The notes under the pieces: model-generated
Database searches by the model: none
The model's input: only the letters and a program-made list of their open reading frames with translations
Told to the model about the DNA's origin: nothing
Source: Rostrohypoxylon terebratum
Lineage: Eukaryota; Ascomycota; Sordariomycetes; Xylariales; Hypoxylaceae
Direction: 5' to 3'
Assembly: GCA_022497145.1 (NCBI GenBank)
Contig: MU385922.1
Coordinates: forward strand, 62,001-126,000
Length of the DNA: 64,000 nt
Shown: positions 24,425 to 36,577 of the stretch, piece after piece
How positions within the stretch are numbered: position 1 is the first letter of the stretch
Layout: the number at the start of each line of letters is the position of its first letter
Position numbers and translations under genes: made by a program

Positions 24425-26137
24425 CCAGGCGAGCCAAAGAGAAGAGAGAAAATGTATCATCATCATCGTCATCCACTAAAAAGTCGGCGATCATAGAACA
24501 AGGAGAAGAGGAGCGAGAGTAAGACTGGATTTTTTGGGGGGATCATTGTAGTTTTCATATTTGTTTAGTTTTTGCTGTTTGTTGGGTTTTTTTTTATGTT
24601 CATCTTAGATGTCTCGCTAATAAAACTGACTGATGAGCTGAAAAGCTGAACTAAATAAGACGAACAAACAACCGCAAATTGGGGATGATGGTGATGATGG
24701 GTGCCTCTAAATGTGCTTGCCCTCTCTCTTATCTCTCTCTCTCTTGCCTTGCTGTTCCCAAAAATAAAGTAGTAGTGGTGTCCCTTTCCAGCTACTGGTA
24801 AGCTGCCTGTCTCTTGACTGCCTTCAGTGTGCTGTTCGTCCGTGACATGTCTTCGTCATTCTCGTATGATGATGGATGATTCTCGCTCCAACCAATAAAC
24901 CAAACCGCCCACTCCTTAGGCCTGAATAATCGGCGCCGCTTAGGTCGAAACGAGGGGCAGAAGCAAGAAAGAGATGTAAACGTGCTCGTGGCGTTTAGGT
25001 CGCTCTCGTAAGCATCACCAGGTCTCAAACCCTATCGGGGAGTTCCCGGTGCCGCAAACTACAAACTGACCCCATTATGCCGTGAGACGTTATCCCGATC
25101 AAGTTTCCCCTCAAGAGACAAATAAGCCGGCTATGAACCACCGCCCCTTTGCGAAGAGCCTACCGACTAGAGCGGAGACAGGTCGGAAGGGCGGATAGTA
25201 ACATGAATAGAATAAGGTGTGAGAAAAGGAAAAGAAAATAGAAAACCAAAGAAATAACAATCAGCTGTTCCCGATGAAAAAGAGAAAAGGCCACCTTGCC
25301 GCTCTGGCTTCTGCCCCAAGTTTCCTAATGATCCCATGTGAACGTTGTACAATGAAAAATGTGTAGCCTCGACTTGTCCCCAGGGCTTACAGCAATGCCA
25401 ATTTCCACCTCCCCCCCACCGGCCACCGCCCCCTTCCCCTTTCCCACCCCCCTTCCCAATGACCGACCCATTTTCGCCATGCAATAATAACGTTAAGTGG
25501 TGCCGAAGTATGAAAAATCGGGCTTTGAAAAACGACTCTTGTTTAGGTTGAAGAGTTTATTCCAATAAATGGGACAGACGAAGGTTATGATTAAATCAGA
25601 TCGGAAAAATGACGATGAATGCTGGCTTCGCTTGCTAAAGTGTCGACAATAAATGATTGCGGATAGATAGATAGATGGAGACGGAGATGGAGAGAGATAG
25701 CTCGATAGACAAAGTAGAATGATGGTGATGATATTTGTTTGATGGATGAGATGATTGATGATGATCGTAGAGAGGGAAAAAAGTCATAGTTCGTTTCGGT
25801 ATGCGTGAGCATCGTCGGATCTGAAAATTTTGGGTTGTGCGCGCGCGAGCACTGGGTCGTCAAAAAAGACAAAAAAAGTGTAGTAATTGTATGAACAAAA
25901 AAGTAAAAGGTTCGCAAAACCGAAGACGAATTAGATTTGTGTAAAAATACCAACAAGAGAAAAATAGATACGGAAATGGAAATATAGGAATGAAGTTGTT
26001 GCGTGCTTGGTTTTTCGTCTGATTCATAAACGTGTGCAGTGTAAAGGCGTCGTCATCATCGTCGTCTTCGTCAACTGCATATTTTGCTGCTCGTGCTCTT
26101 GCTCTTGCTCTTGTTTTTCGTAAATGTCGTAAATTCG

Positions 26138-27991
26138 TCATGAGTTCGCATCGCCGCCGGCGGCCTGCCCGGTGCCTGCGCTGTTGCACTCGGCCACCAT
26201 CTTGGCGAAGTTGCGCACAACGTCGCCGGGGATTTGGTCCCACAGCAGCGATCGCGTGTATACCTCTGCCGCGCCCTGCTGCTTCTCCGAGTTGCGCATG
26301 TTGCTCAGGGCTTCGGCTAGGTTTCTGCGTCCTTGGCTCGTCGACCTTGGGGGTGGCGACCGGAGGAAGTCTTGCGACGTCACGCCGTTGTATTGCGCGG
26401 GCGTCAGCGAGAAGATCTGCTCGTTCGTCTGCTCTTGCGTCGGCTGCGTTAGCGAGTCTGCTAGGTCGCCGAGCATAGAGGGCGCGACGCCTTCCATGTT
26501 GCCGCTGGCCATGGGCACCGACGCTGACGATGTCCAGTCCGCGCCCGAGGGTTGGGGGCCGGCAGGCACGATGGCGCTCTCGGCGCCGTTGGGGACGCCG
26601 GCGTCCTTGAAGATGTTGTTGAGCAAGGTCGCTGAGGCCTCGCGCACATCTTCCGACACGCGGGGGATGGTCGGTGTCGACCTGTTGGAGAGGACGAAGG
26701 CGCCGACGAGGAAGAGCATGAATAGCAGACCTCCTTGGGTGGAGGACTTCTCGGCGTCGGACGGCAGCGACACCTCGGGCTTCTTCTGGGGTACGATCTG
26801 GAGCTCTTGCTTGACCTCGGTATCCATGGAGAACTCGTTCATGAATCCCATGCCGTCCCATGAGGTGTCCATGGTCAGGCTGTCCATGTCGTTGAAGCCG
26901 TTGTTGTAGCCGGTGTTGCTGGGCATGGCGGCGTGCTCGAGCCTCTGAACGTGGTCGGTGAGGACGCTGACCTTCTTGCGCAGGTCGCCGGTCTCGATGG
27001 TGTGATTCCGGATCAACTCTTCCTTCTCCAAGGTCAAGTTCTCGACGTGCGCCACCAGGTACTCCCTCTCGCGTCTTTCTTGTTCCAGCTTCATGTGGAG
27101 CTCTGCCATCTCTTCTTCCATCGAGCTGATGACGCTGGTGAAGTGCTTCTTCTCATCCTCCAGCCTCTCTGTGTGCATCTTTTTCCTCTGCCTGGAGTCG
27201 AGTGCGGCTTGCCGGTTACGCAGTAACCTCTTTTGCTGCTTCAACTCCTTGATCTCCTGCTCGTCGGTAGTCGAGGCGATGAGCTGATCTATGTTGCCGA
27301 GGTTGCGCTCGGCGGGGATGTCGAATCGCGCGTTCTTCTTGCGGATGCCATCACCGCGGCGAAGCTCGTTATGCGACCTGATCGTCGGAGTATCCGGGCG
27401 CATGCGCTTGACTAGAGACTGGTTTTTTAAGTCCTGACCCATCCAGTCCTTGTCTGCTGAGGCTTGGATGGAGGGGTTGTTAGGACCGACAGTGGAGAAG
27501 AGAGGTACTTGGTGGCCGGGGTTGCTGAAAGGGGTCTGCATCTGAATAGGTCTTTGCTGGAAGATAGACTGGTTGTTGTCGAACGCAGTCTCGAGGCCGT
27601 CATACTGTAGCGGAGTGCAGGTGCCAGAAGTCTGTCCCATCCATTGCTGGTTTTGCGAGCCGTATGCGGCCTGCGGGTCAGCTCTCGTGAAAGGGTTGTT
27701 GTTCTGGGGCTCTAGGAAGGGGTTATTAGAAGGCACCGACTGCATGTCGACGGATTGCCAATCCCCCACTTCCGTCTTGGGCGAGAATATCGATCCCGGC
27801 ACGGCGAACGAATCTCTTCGGCTCCCGGCCATGGGCGGCGACAATTCTAACCCCGAGTCCATTCCGCTGCTGTCAAGTATGTTGTCGTCGAGGATCTGGT
27901 CCTCTTCCTCAAAGTACTTCTGTGCATGGTTGGTGTCGACGGATAAGTGATTCGGCCGGTAGAAGGCCTGCATCTGAAATGTTGAGACCAT
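26138..27991 (-). CDS. bZIP transcription factor with C-terminal hydrophobic segment
   Basis: Intronless, 617 residues from the ATG at 27991; the frame continues upstream without another ATG. The N-terminal half is acidic and rich in Asn, Gln and Pro, as in activation regions. The basic region is KELKQQKRLLRNRQAALDSR at residues 248-267, with the core NRQAALDSR in place of the usual N-x7-R of bZIP proteins. A long heptad coiled coil follows to about residue 354. A strongly hydrophobic stretch GGLLFMLFLVGAFVLSN lies at residues 420-436, and about 180 further residues follow. The layout resembles fungal bZIP regulators of asexual development such as Neurospora ADA-1, but I recall that only loosely and assign no symbol. 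The gene sits alone in a 16-kb gene-poor tract, with a very long pyrimidine-rich upstream region. Confidence 0.87.
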   Translation of the reverse strand: MVSTFQMQAFYRPNHLSVDTNHAQKYFEEEDQILDDNILDSSGMDSGLELSPPMAGSRRDSFAVPGSIFSPKTEVGDWQSVDMQSVPSNNPFLEPQNNNPFTRADPQAAYGSQNQQWMGQTSGTCTPLQYDGLETAFDNNQSIFQQRPIQMQTPFSNPGHQVPLFSTVGPNNPSIQASADKDWMGQDLKNQSLVKRMRPDTPTIRSHNELRRGDGIRKKNARFDIPAERNLGNIDQLIASTTDEQEIKELKQQKRLLRNRQAALDSRQRKKMHTERLEDEKKHFTSVISSMEEEMAELHMKLEQERREREYLVAHVENLTLEKEELIRNHTIETGDLRKKVSVLTDHVQRLEHAAMPSNTGYNNGFNDMDSLTMDTSWDGMGFMNEFSMDTEVKQELQIVPQKKPEVSLPSDAEKSSTQGGLLFMLFLVGAFVLSNRSTPTIPRVSEDVREASATLLNNIFKDAGVPNGAESAIVPAGPQPSGADWTSSASVPMASGNMEGVAPSMLGDLADSLTQPTQEQTNEQIFSLTPAQYNGVTSQDFLRSPPPRSTSQGRRNLAEALSNMRNSEKQQGAAEVYTRSLLWDQIPGDVVRNFAKMVAECNSAGTGQAAGGDANS

Positions 27992-30900
27992 TGCTGGTCT
28001 TTTGTGTGTGTGGCGGTGTATGTGTGAAAATGTCTTGAGGAGAAACGAGAGTCCGAAAAAAACTCTGCGGGTTGTGTACAATATAATCGAAGAAGTCGGT
28101 CTTTCTCTGCAGGGTTGTTCTGGTTAGTGCATCGAGCGGTGAATAATTATAGAATATGACTAGTGCCGAGTAGACGATCGTTGGTGTATATGCGGTATAA
28201 GCCTCTTTTTTCTTTTTTTTTCTTCTCTTTCCCTTAGGTAAATCGAGTGCCAACTCGGTATAATAGAACCAAGTTTGAAGACGATTATGAAAGAGCAATG
28301 TCGTGTTTGAGTGTATGAGTGAAGAGGGTATGCGTTTGTGTAAGTATGTATGCGGGATGGGAGTATGTGTAAGTACTAATGGAGAGACAATGGGGAGGGT
28401 AATGTTGCAGTCATGTATGTATGGGAAGCCGATAAGAGGTTGGTCGGATTTGGAGGTGTAGTGGTAAGATGGTAGCAGTGAGAGAGTGGTAGTGGTAGTA
28501 GTGGTAGTAGTATTGGCAGCGTGTGTGGCGGCGGGGAGACTTGCAGGGTGGGATAGAAGGAGGAGACCCGGCAATCTTTTTTTTCCCTCTTCTTTTTCTT
28601 TTCTCGCTTTCCAGAAAAAAAGAAATTGAAATTGAGAGAAAAAAAGTAAGACCCCAGAAAAGAGAAGGTGAGATAGATGTGTGTTACTACACTATGAGAC
28701 AACTTCTTACTTACAACTTCTTCGGCTATATGAGATAATGCCTTCTTGTCGTGAGTGTATGTCGTAATAGTAGTAGTAGTATAGTAATGTAGTCGGTCTG
28801 GATCCGTCTTACAAAGAAGTGTTTATGTAAAACAGAACGATTGTAAAGAAGGGGAAGAGAGGTGGTTGTAATGGCAGTTGATAGAGATATGGATGATGCT
28901 GGATATCGCGTGATTAACGATCTCAACAGCAATCCAGATGTTTTTCTTATAAGTTATTCCTTATGGTCGGGGGGGCGATATTGATGGGGGGTGGAGGGAT
29001 GGCAGTCGTACTTAAAGAAAGAAACCTGACTCCCATGGATTTGCTTGTGGATTCTGGTGGGCTAAGGAGACCGGGGGGTCACAAAAATAATGTCACTCAG
29101 AGCTTGGTGGGGAAAGGAAGCCCATGAGACTTACCAACTGACGAACGATATCTTTTTGATGCTTGGGTTCGCTGCGGAATGGTGTGGGAGGGACGTGGGT
29201 AAGGTCCCTGTATGTACGGTACGGGGGGGTGTGGCAGCGAGATGGATGTTGTTCCGGTTCACTGGTGATCCTCAGCCAAGAAACGAGCTAATCGCCCATC
29301 GGTCCACCGTCTTTTTTTTCTGCCTCTCTTCCTTTCCTAGCACTCTAAACTCAACTGGAAAACCCGTCCGACCGTTTTTCTCTCTTCTTCCCGAATAGTC
29401 TTGTGCGACGGTAAACTTGGTCCCCCTAAGACGACGAGAGATAGTACATGCACCTACATACCTGAGTACCTAGGTATGTATGTAAGTACTATACCTACGA
29501 ATAGCTAGCTCTGATGGCCCAGCTATAACGATTGGTGGATTGCGTCTAGCGTAGACGGGAAGATTACCAGATCCTTGACTAACAAAAGATAGTACGATAG
29601 TATAGCTTTGTCTTCCAACCACTGGGAATACGTGCCACCGAGCTTGCAGCTACTATGTATGGACTCTTGTTACGGTAGGGCAGCGGATCATTGTATGTTC
29701 TGTGTGTGATTTCCGTGATTTTTGTGATTCTTTTTCTGTGTTGATCTGTAGAACGACGCCCGCAAGGACCAACTCCGCACTCCCTTCTCCGACTGGGCAA
29801 GGACTGGGCAGCTCGGAGCAAATAGAATGGTAGAGATCTGCTATGCCGACGGGATGGAGTTGATCGATGGAGTCTCTGTACTTAGGTACGGTAACTAGAC
29901 CAAAACGGAACTTATTGATGCTTGGAACCGAAACGGTGTTTACGAGAGAGCGTAGAAGTCTATAGGCCAGAATTGTTAGCCCTGCCGAGGGTTGGGCATC
30001 AAAAGACCTTTGGGTCTAATTGCTACCTAAAGCCCTGAACCATGCACCCACGAGCACCCATCTAGCGTCCACTAACAGCCTCTGGACGGCCTCTTGGGCA
30101 TCCTATTGCTCAGCAATAGGCTTGGTGGGGTGGTAACTCTTTGCAAAAGATCGTTTTTGCTAGGCACTCTTGCTCTTACGAGTCCACCGGATCGGTCGAT
30201 ACAATAGACAGACTAGTTAGTTTCTTGCTTTCAATGGCGACGGTCTCTTCCCGAGCCGTACATAGACAAGACTGTCTCTGGAGTAGTTTAGCTTGAGCCC
30301 AAGGATTTGTTAAGTGGTCGAGGTGATGGGCGCTGTTCGATGACGAATATCCGTCTAGCTATCATTCGAGACGCACGGGAGGAGCTGCGCCATACAAAAA
30401 CGCGATGGGCTTCCCCGAGATCCTACTGGAGACCTGAGCTGACCCGGGTTGCTCACGGATACTCAGATATTGATGCTCTTCATGCCTTCTCATGCTTCCT
30501 CATGCCCTTCGATGCCCTCTTGCTACCAACAGTGTCACCTGACCATGACCAACCAGGACTACTAACTGATGCTGTTTGTACTGAGTGTACTGAGGGCGTA
30601 TAGTATACCGCGCCTGAGCTTAAAAGACATAAAAACATAAAAAGATTGCAGCCTGACAGCAGAAACTTGTGCATCCGCGGCTCTTACAGTTATGACATGG
30701 CCGCTTGTTACGTCTCGATGTGAAGCAAACACCGACTACAACATATCCCTAGAACCGCGGAGAAGCGATGCGGCGTCCGTCCCATCATGCCCGGTTTGAC
30801 AATGACAGTAGATCACGAGGTAGTTACGACAGCAGCGACCGCAATTGACGATGATTGCATCGGCACGGCCGTTCTATGATACTTGCTACGCATAGTGCAC

Positions 30901-33900
30901 TCTCCCAACTCAGCCAACCCCTCTACGGTACCATACCATTCCATGTTCAGATCTCGGAACGGGACGACGGGAGCACGATACCCAAGTGTCAGGTTAAAGC
31001 GAAACCGGGAGCCTGGGGTCGATCTTTTTCTTGGTCCATGCTTTACATAGTAGAACCGACTCTGCTACATACGAAACCTGGGAACCTTGGAACCCTGGAA
31101 CTTGTCGGCATCTCGTCGGTTACTTGTTCAAGATTATGGAGATTAAGGGTTGGCAGATATTGGCAGATATTGCAGATTGGAGATTTGTGTGAATATCCTC
31201 CGTTCGGCGTCGCCTATCTTGGAATCCTTCAACCCTCCCTTCCCAAACTTTGCCCTTTTTTCGCAATTAATATGACTCGGTCTGATATAGGATCTCAATC
31301 TAGTTTCACATGTGGATGGTTGGTTCAGTCGCGAGATTCTTGCGGTGAAGACGATCTTTTGTCAAAAATAGTCAAGGCTCGAAGAATTTCTAAGGGCTAA
31401 CTTGTGGAAGACTTGAAGCACAGACGATGGGTCCAACTCCTCGATTTCCACGTAACGGGTTTGACGCGACGGGTCCTCTTCCCTGCTGACAGGCGGGTCT
31501 TCCGGGACAAGGGTCTGATGGTCTAATGGCGCTATTGAAGGTTTTGGGAGGATGGCTTGCTGTTGTCAAGTTTGGAAAAAAAAAAACATACAATTGCACT
31601 TTCGGGAAAGAATTGTCTGCATATCGCGGTCATCGAGGCTGGCATTGACTTGTGTGCGTCGTCCTCGACTCGGTCTTTGGGTGAAAGACGACGCGAATGC
31701 ACCAACAAAAATCCGTTATCCAAGAACCTACTCAGCCACCCCGTATAAAAGTCGAAGGGATGTGGAAATGGGGGCCAACAAGAAAATGTCCGGTTCGAAC
31801 GATGGCGCGCAGCTGTAGATCCCGACGACGCTTAGTTAATGAACGCCTCGTGGAGGATCCGTTCGAGGCTTTACTAGGGGGGAAAACGGCATCACGGGGA
31901 CGGTTAATCGGATGAAAACCAAGGACTTCTGTTTATAAGTAGATGTCCGAAAAGAAATAATGAATAATATCCTCTAATCCTCTCATCACTACTCACAGCC
32001 CTGTCAGCACTTAGGACCAGTAACCAGTATTTTTCTCATTTTCCCCGAGCCACCGCGACCAGATTTTGAGTGATCGTGGGCTTTGGACTGGATGTTCGCA
32101 GGTGGGAAACATCCAACCGGAGAAAAAGCGAAAGAAAGTTGTCATCGGCGACAGTAGGTAATCCGGTTGACGCCTGAATGATACGAATAGAAACTTTGTG
32201 ATCAGCTCTTAATTCGTTTCAATCCGAGGCAAGGAGCTTGAGGGAATGCTTCAACCGCACGTGCTAATTCAATTGCTGCTGCTACTGTTCCTAATGTTCG
32301 TTCGCCTCATTTGACTGATTGGCTGTGAGTTGTGCATCCTCTTGCGGGTCGGCTGAAAAAGAAGCCATGGCCCAGGCCACGCTTGTCGCGGCGCGTGTTT
32401 TCTGCTTCAAGGTTGTCTACCTCCCTACTTCCCTACCCGCGATACGCAATGTCGAGTATGTATCGAGTATCTGGTATCGAGTACAATAAACCCGGTTGAG
32501 TATGAAAGAATTGGTCGATTCTAGATCAAAATAAGCAGTAGCAGCAGGTGGGTAGCTATGTACTGTTGCTTTGGGCGTTACGTCCAACGCCTTCCATGAC
32601 GCACCAGCGAGCTCACCACCCGTTCAGTGGGTGCGACGCGGTGTGGACGAAACAGGCTGACCCTGTTGCAGCAAGGAGCTCATCCAATCGCGCGACCTAC
32701 ACCGACTGTGGCCGCGGCCAGTATGGTTCCTTATTCCGAAATACCGACGATACAATGCTTGGACACTGCACAAAACTGAAGAGGAAAGAAGAAAAAAAAA
32801 ACTTGAGCACTTGCCCGGATTGGAACAGCTCCTCGTTAGGCACGAACTGCACACATGCAGCGCCGTGACACCTAGCGGGCCGGCTTTTATGCGGCCACTC
32901 GCACATAAGATTGATCACATCCCCCTTCTGGTACGATCTGATGGTGATGAGAGGACGGATTCGGGGCTGATGGAGAACACTAAACCTCGACAGCTCTTGT
33001 CTGGCTCGTCTGAGCCTGCCGAGTGCAAGACATGTGCACCAGCTCGGGACTCCCAAGGCCGAAAGGGGATAGTTCGTAATGGGCGGTGAGTGGCATTTTT
33101 TTCTGTGCTGACCAACCAGCTTGCGAACATCGATCCTGGCATGGAGTACTACGACTGATAGTCAAATACGAAACCTTCGTTTGTGCCCAAAGGGATAGGA
33201 AATCAGGGCGAGATGGGGAATTCGTCATGAAAATGTCGATTTTTTAGATGATCCCTAGGCTTGCCTGCCCTGGCGTACTTATCCAAAGAGCAGCTTGCTC
33301 GATGCAATTGCATTTGCATTTGTTGATGTGGACGGCTTCGGACGAAGCAAATGGTCTTAATGCTTCTACCTGTCGGCCTACTTCTCGAGCCTGTTTCTCA
33401 GATCTAACCTTTTCATCGGACACCTGCAGCTTTAATGGCTGAATGGTAGCTAAGGTACCGTCTGGCTCCACTGGCCACATGCGACATTACGTTCGAACCA
33501 CCAGGAACATTTCAACCCCGATACTTGATTGTTAACATGCCTAAATCGGGGATTGGTTAATGAGTCATGTCTAAATCTCTTGTCACACACAGGGGAAATG
33601 CGATATCGTCGCCCTTTTTTTCATCTGTCTCTGTCGTCTTTTGTTGCAATTGTCAATGTCAATTCCTTTTCTGCCAAGGTGAATCTGAGATTCGTAATTC
33701 CACTAGGTTAAATTCAGGGTTAGGCGTCAGCCATTATGGCGGTGTAGCCCCGATAGCCCGGGAAACCCATGCGCCCAGGCTGCCAGGTGCGGCTTGTCTT
33801 CAGAACAGGCAACTTCTTAAAGGATAATATACTCGGCGTGTTGGTTGAATCCTTCCTAGTGATTTCGACCACTCATCTCGTCGGGACGTGAGCATTCTGG

Positions 33901-34440
33901 AACGTATTTTTCGCCCAACGTGAACACCTGAAATAGTGATTTTCCCCACTTTCGCGTTACGTAGGGCAAGATGGAAGCTTGAGGCTGCGCGTCGAAGCAT
34001 TTTCCCAATCGAACGATACGCAGCAGATTGTCATTCCGTACCTTGCGTTGGTGTACCTAAGTAATATGGCCTTGGTAGCACGAAGTCGCGTGAAGCCGTT
34101 AGATGGGCCTAAAAAAAGATCCCAAAAGTACTCCGAGAATTTTGACCTTAGAAAAACAGGGCTCGGCGACGGTGGCGACGCAGCCAGTCGGAGCGGTGAG
34201 GGTGGCTTCGTAACTAGACGATCTCGCCCTTTCTCCCTTTCGGCATCGATCCGAGGGACTATCTGACTATCCCTCGAATGCATTGAATAGATGGCGTAAT
34301 CAATATCGGGTCCGATAGCCATAGTGCAAACTTGATACTGTTGATTAGAGAGCTGCCTGCCAGGATTTTCGAGTTATCCTGACGACTATCCTGACGTGGA
34401 CCCCATAGCTCTAGGCTATACGAAACGTCTGACCCGGTGA
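27992..34440. other. 6.4-kb gene-poor region upstream of the bZIP gene
   Basis: The first kilobase (28.0-29.0 kb) looks like a long leader or promoter: on the gene's strand it is CT- and CA-rich with several short upstream reading frames. From 29.0 to 34.4 kb I find no frame with coding character. A CCTAGG word with TATG repeats lies near 29465-29500. The region ends at the stop codon of NOC4. Confidence 0.5.
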
Positions 34441-36188
34441 TCACTGAAAGTCCCAGAGCTTGGCTAGAAGGCTGTCTTCTGTCCCCGAGGCTGGATCCTG
34501 CGGAAGGAATACTCTCTTTGGGATCATGAACTCCACAACAGGAGGCTTTTTTACTTGCTTGGAAAGTTCCGCATCGAGCAACTAGAGAGATTCGTAAGCA
34601 AAAGGGGAACTGATGGGCGAGCCGGCGGCATGATTGACTTACGCTACTGTACGAGTGGTCTAAGAAATCCTCAATATTGTATGACTGCTTAGTGAACTGC
34701 TCCGATATTATTTTCGCGATGGTCGCAACGTTCGGGTGATAGTGCGACTGTAGCTGAACCACTTCCCATAGACAGCTATCAATGGCGCGCGTCTCCATTG
34801 GATCCTCTTCGTCGGCGATGAATGGATCTGCCATCCCTTCATTTTCCAAGATCTCTTTCTCTTCCGGAGTCCTTGATACGCGATGCATCATAAACGTGCA
34901 AAGCGGATGCTTCTTGAATAGATTATAAACCCAGGGTATGACTACAACGATAGCGGCAGGGGGAGCATTGAGGCACAACCGCGTGATCCGCTTGATAAAA
35001 CTTGCGACAAGAACGGCGGGAAGATGCGTAGAAGACAGGAACGTGTCCAACAATCGGAAAAACTTTGACCGATGCTTCGAATGAAGGATGTTTGCATCTA
35101 GCAACGAGTATAATTTCCGATAGAAAGACGGATAGTCTAGATTTCGTTCTTGTATCAGGTAGAATACTCCCGATAGTGCCAAGAGCGAAGTAGCGCCTCC
35201 CGCATTATACGAGTCTGTCAAGAAATCCATCAAAAGCTCGGGTCTGGTAAACCATGGGGCGATAGATTTAGTCATGATTTGAAGCACGGTCTTCCTTTGC
35301 TCCCGATTAGGATCTAGAGCGAACAGCGCTAACCATGCCTCTTGAGCTTGTTTCTTATGTTGATTAACAGACTTGACGGGGTCAGACTTTTTCTTAGGTG
35401 CATCAACGTAAAATTGGCTCATATCTTCTGCAGAATCCGGAACGTCCTCGAAGAAAGAGAGCAAGTCAAGTACGTTATTGAATAAATCCTCGTTAGAAGA
35501 TTCATCAGAGTCGGCGGAAAGAATATCTCTGCGAATGTGTTAGCATGACGACCACATTTACGACAGAATCAACCACCTACTTCAACACCTTGAATGTGTA
35601 AAATCGTATATCCGTATATTCGGCCAGGAATTTTTCGCAAAACTCTTGCCTAATATCCTCGGAGCCCTTTCGAACAAGCGCGTCTACTATCTCTCTGAGG
35701 AAGACCTTGGGAAAGTTGGATTCATCCTTGTCATTCGTGTACTTGCCCTCGGCTTGTAAGATGCGCATCGCCAGAGTGAGAGCAGTTGATGCAGATTCTT
35801 CGTCTTCGAACGCGGAGAGTATGATTTGTTTATAATCCCCGAGCCTCTTCTTGAGCCATTGGACGACTACGATATCTTTCTCCGATTGTCCATCTCGTCT
35901 CGACATGTTTCCGGATGCAAGTAGGCGTAAGAATACTCTACATAATGAGACCAGTGCAAGCTGTGTGGAATCGTCATCACCATTTTTTTGCGCTATTTCG
36001 AGTAGAGTTGTGATGTTATTGTAGTTCTTCTTGGACTCTAGGATCGCATTTTCGAGTAATAGGATTTCGGCTTGAGGATCATCTTCATCATTACTGTCAT
36101 TTTTCTCTGCTTTAGATCGTTTATTGGCTTTTACGGAGGTTTTCGATCTCTTCCTCTTCAGAGACTCTTCACCAACGGTTCCCGACAT
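34441..36188 (-). CDS. NOC4: Nucleolar complex protein 4 (ribosome biogenesis)
   Basis: Exons on the minus strand: 36188-35581, 35528-34643 and 34581-34441, giving 544 residues; introns are 52 and 61 nt with GCTAAC or similar branch points. The N-terminus is Lys/Arg-rich (KRKRSKTSVKANKRSK), fitting nucleolar targeting. The middle is helical repeat sequence. The C-terminal part is the CBF/NOC domain (LALSGVFYLIQERNLDYPSF, HSKHRSKFFRLLDTFL, LPAVLVASFIKRITRLCL, CLWEVVQLQSHYHPNV), ending LAKLWDFQ. In yeast Noc4 pairs with Nop14 for 40S pre-ribosome maturation and export. The gene is divergent from ATP4 with 389 bp between start codons. Confidence 0.93.
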
Positions 36189-36577
36189 TTTCGCGCGGTC
36201 GGCCGGGTTGTTGATTGAGCAGATGTTGCAATAAGACAAGAAGACGAGAAAATAACAAGAAGAGAAGGGAAAAAAAGTTAAATTGTTGACCAGCCTCGAG
36301 AAAGAAACCATGCAAGGCTGACCACGTAGGTACCTTCCCTGAGCTAGAAAATTGAGTTTGACGTGGGGCACTATCGGCAAATCACGTGCATAATCAACCA
36401 ATCAAAGAGGCTTAATGAGCATAGTGGGGGCCTTTAGCAGGACCGGGAAAGGACCGGGAAAGTGCGAGTTCCGTTAAAACCTCATCGACATGAATTCCGA
36501 AGCTCCTCTTTAATATTGGAAATAATTCAATACATCTCCCCTCACCCGAAGCCGCCTTCTTTCGTCATATCCTCACA
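36189..36577. promoter_or_regulatory. Bidirectional NOC4/ATP4 promoter
   Basis: Contains an E-box CACGTG at 36383-36388, a CCAAT box at 36398-36402 within CAACCAATCAAAG, and a perfect 11-bp tandem duplication of GGACCGGGAAA at 36440-36461. CCAAT boxes bound by the HAP complex are known to control respiratory genes in fungi, which suits ATP4. Function here is inferred from motif and position. Confidence 0.5.

Larger units (their letters stand above)
18437..26137. other. 7.7-kb gene-poor region
   Basis: No frame in this stretch has convincing coding character on either strand; the longest ones are low-complexity or repeat-derived. It is rich in simple repeats (GA runs near 18490 and 24211-24231, GTGAGAA near 24391, CCACTAATCTT near 22756, TTGGTCG near 23325) and in TAGGTAGG/ACCTAGGT words (20680-20705, 21545-21590, 21728-21765, 22105-22205). 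It may hold long UTRs of the flanking genes or noncoding RNA, which cannot be decided from sequence alone. Confidence 0.5.

Noticed and set aside
25860..26861. Minus-strand frame of 333 codons
   Set aside because: Overlaps the bZIP gene in another frame of the same strand; Arg-rich composition is typical of an out-of-frame reading of GC-rich coding DNA.
30855..31400. Plus-strand frame of 181 codons
   Set aside because: No domain, no good context, and it lies in gene-poor DNA; a frame of this length is expected by chance.
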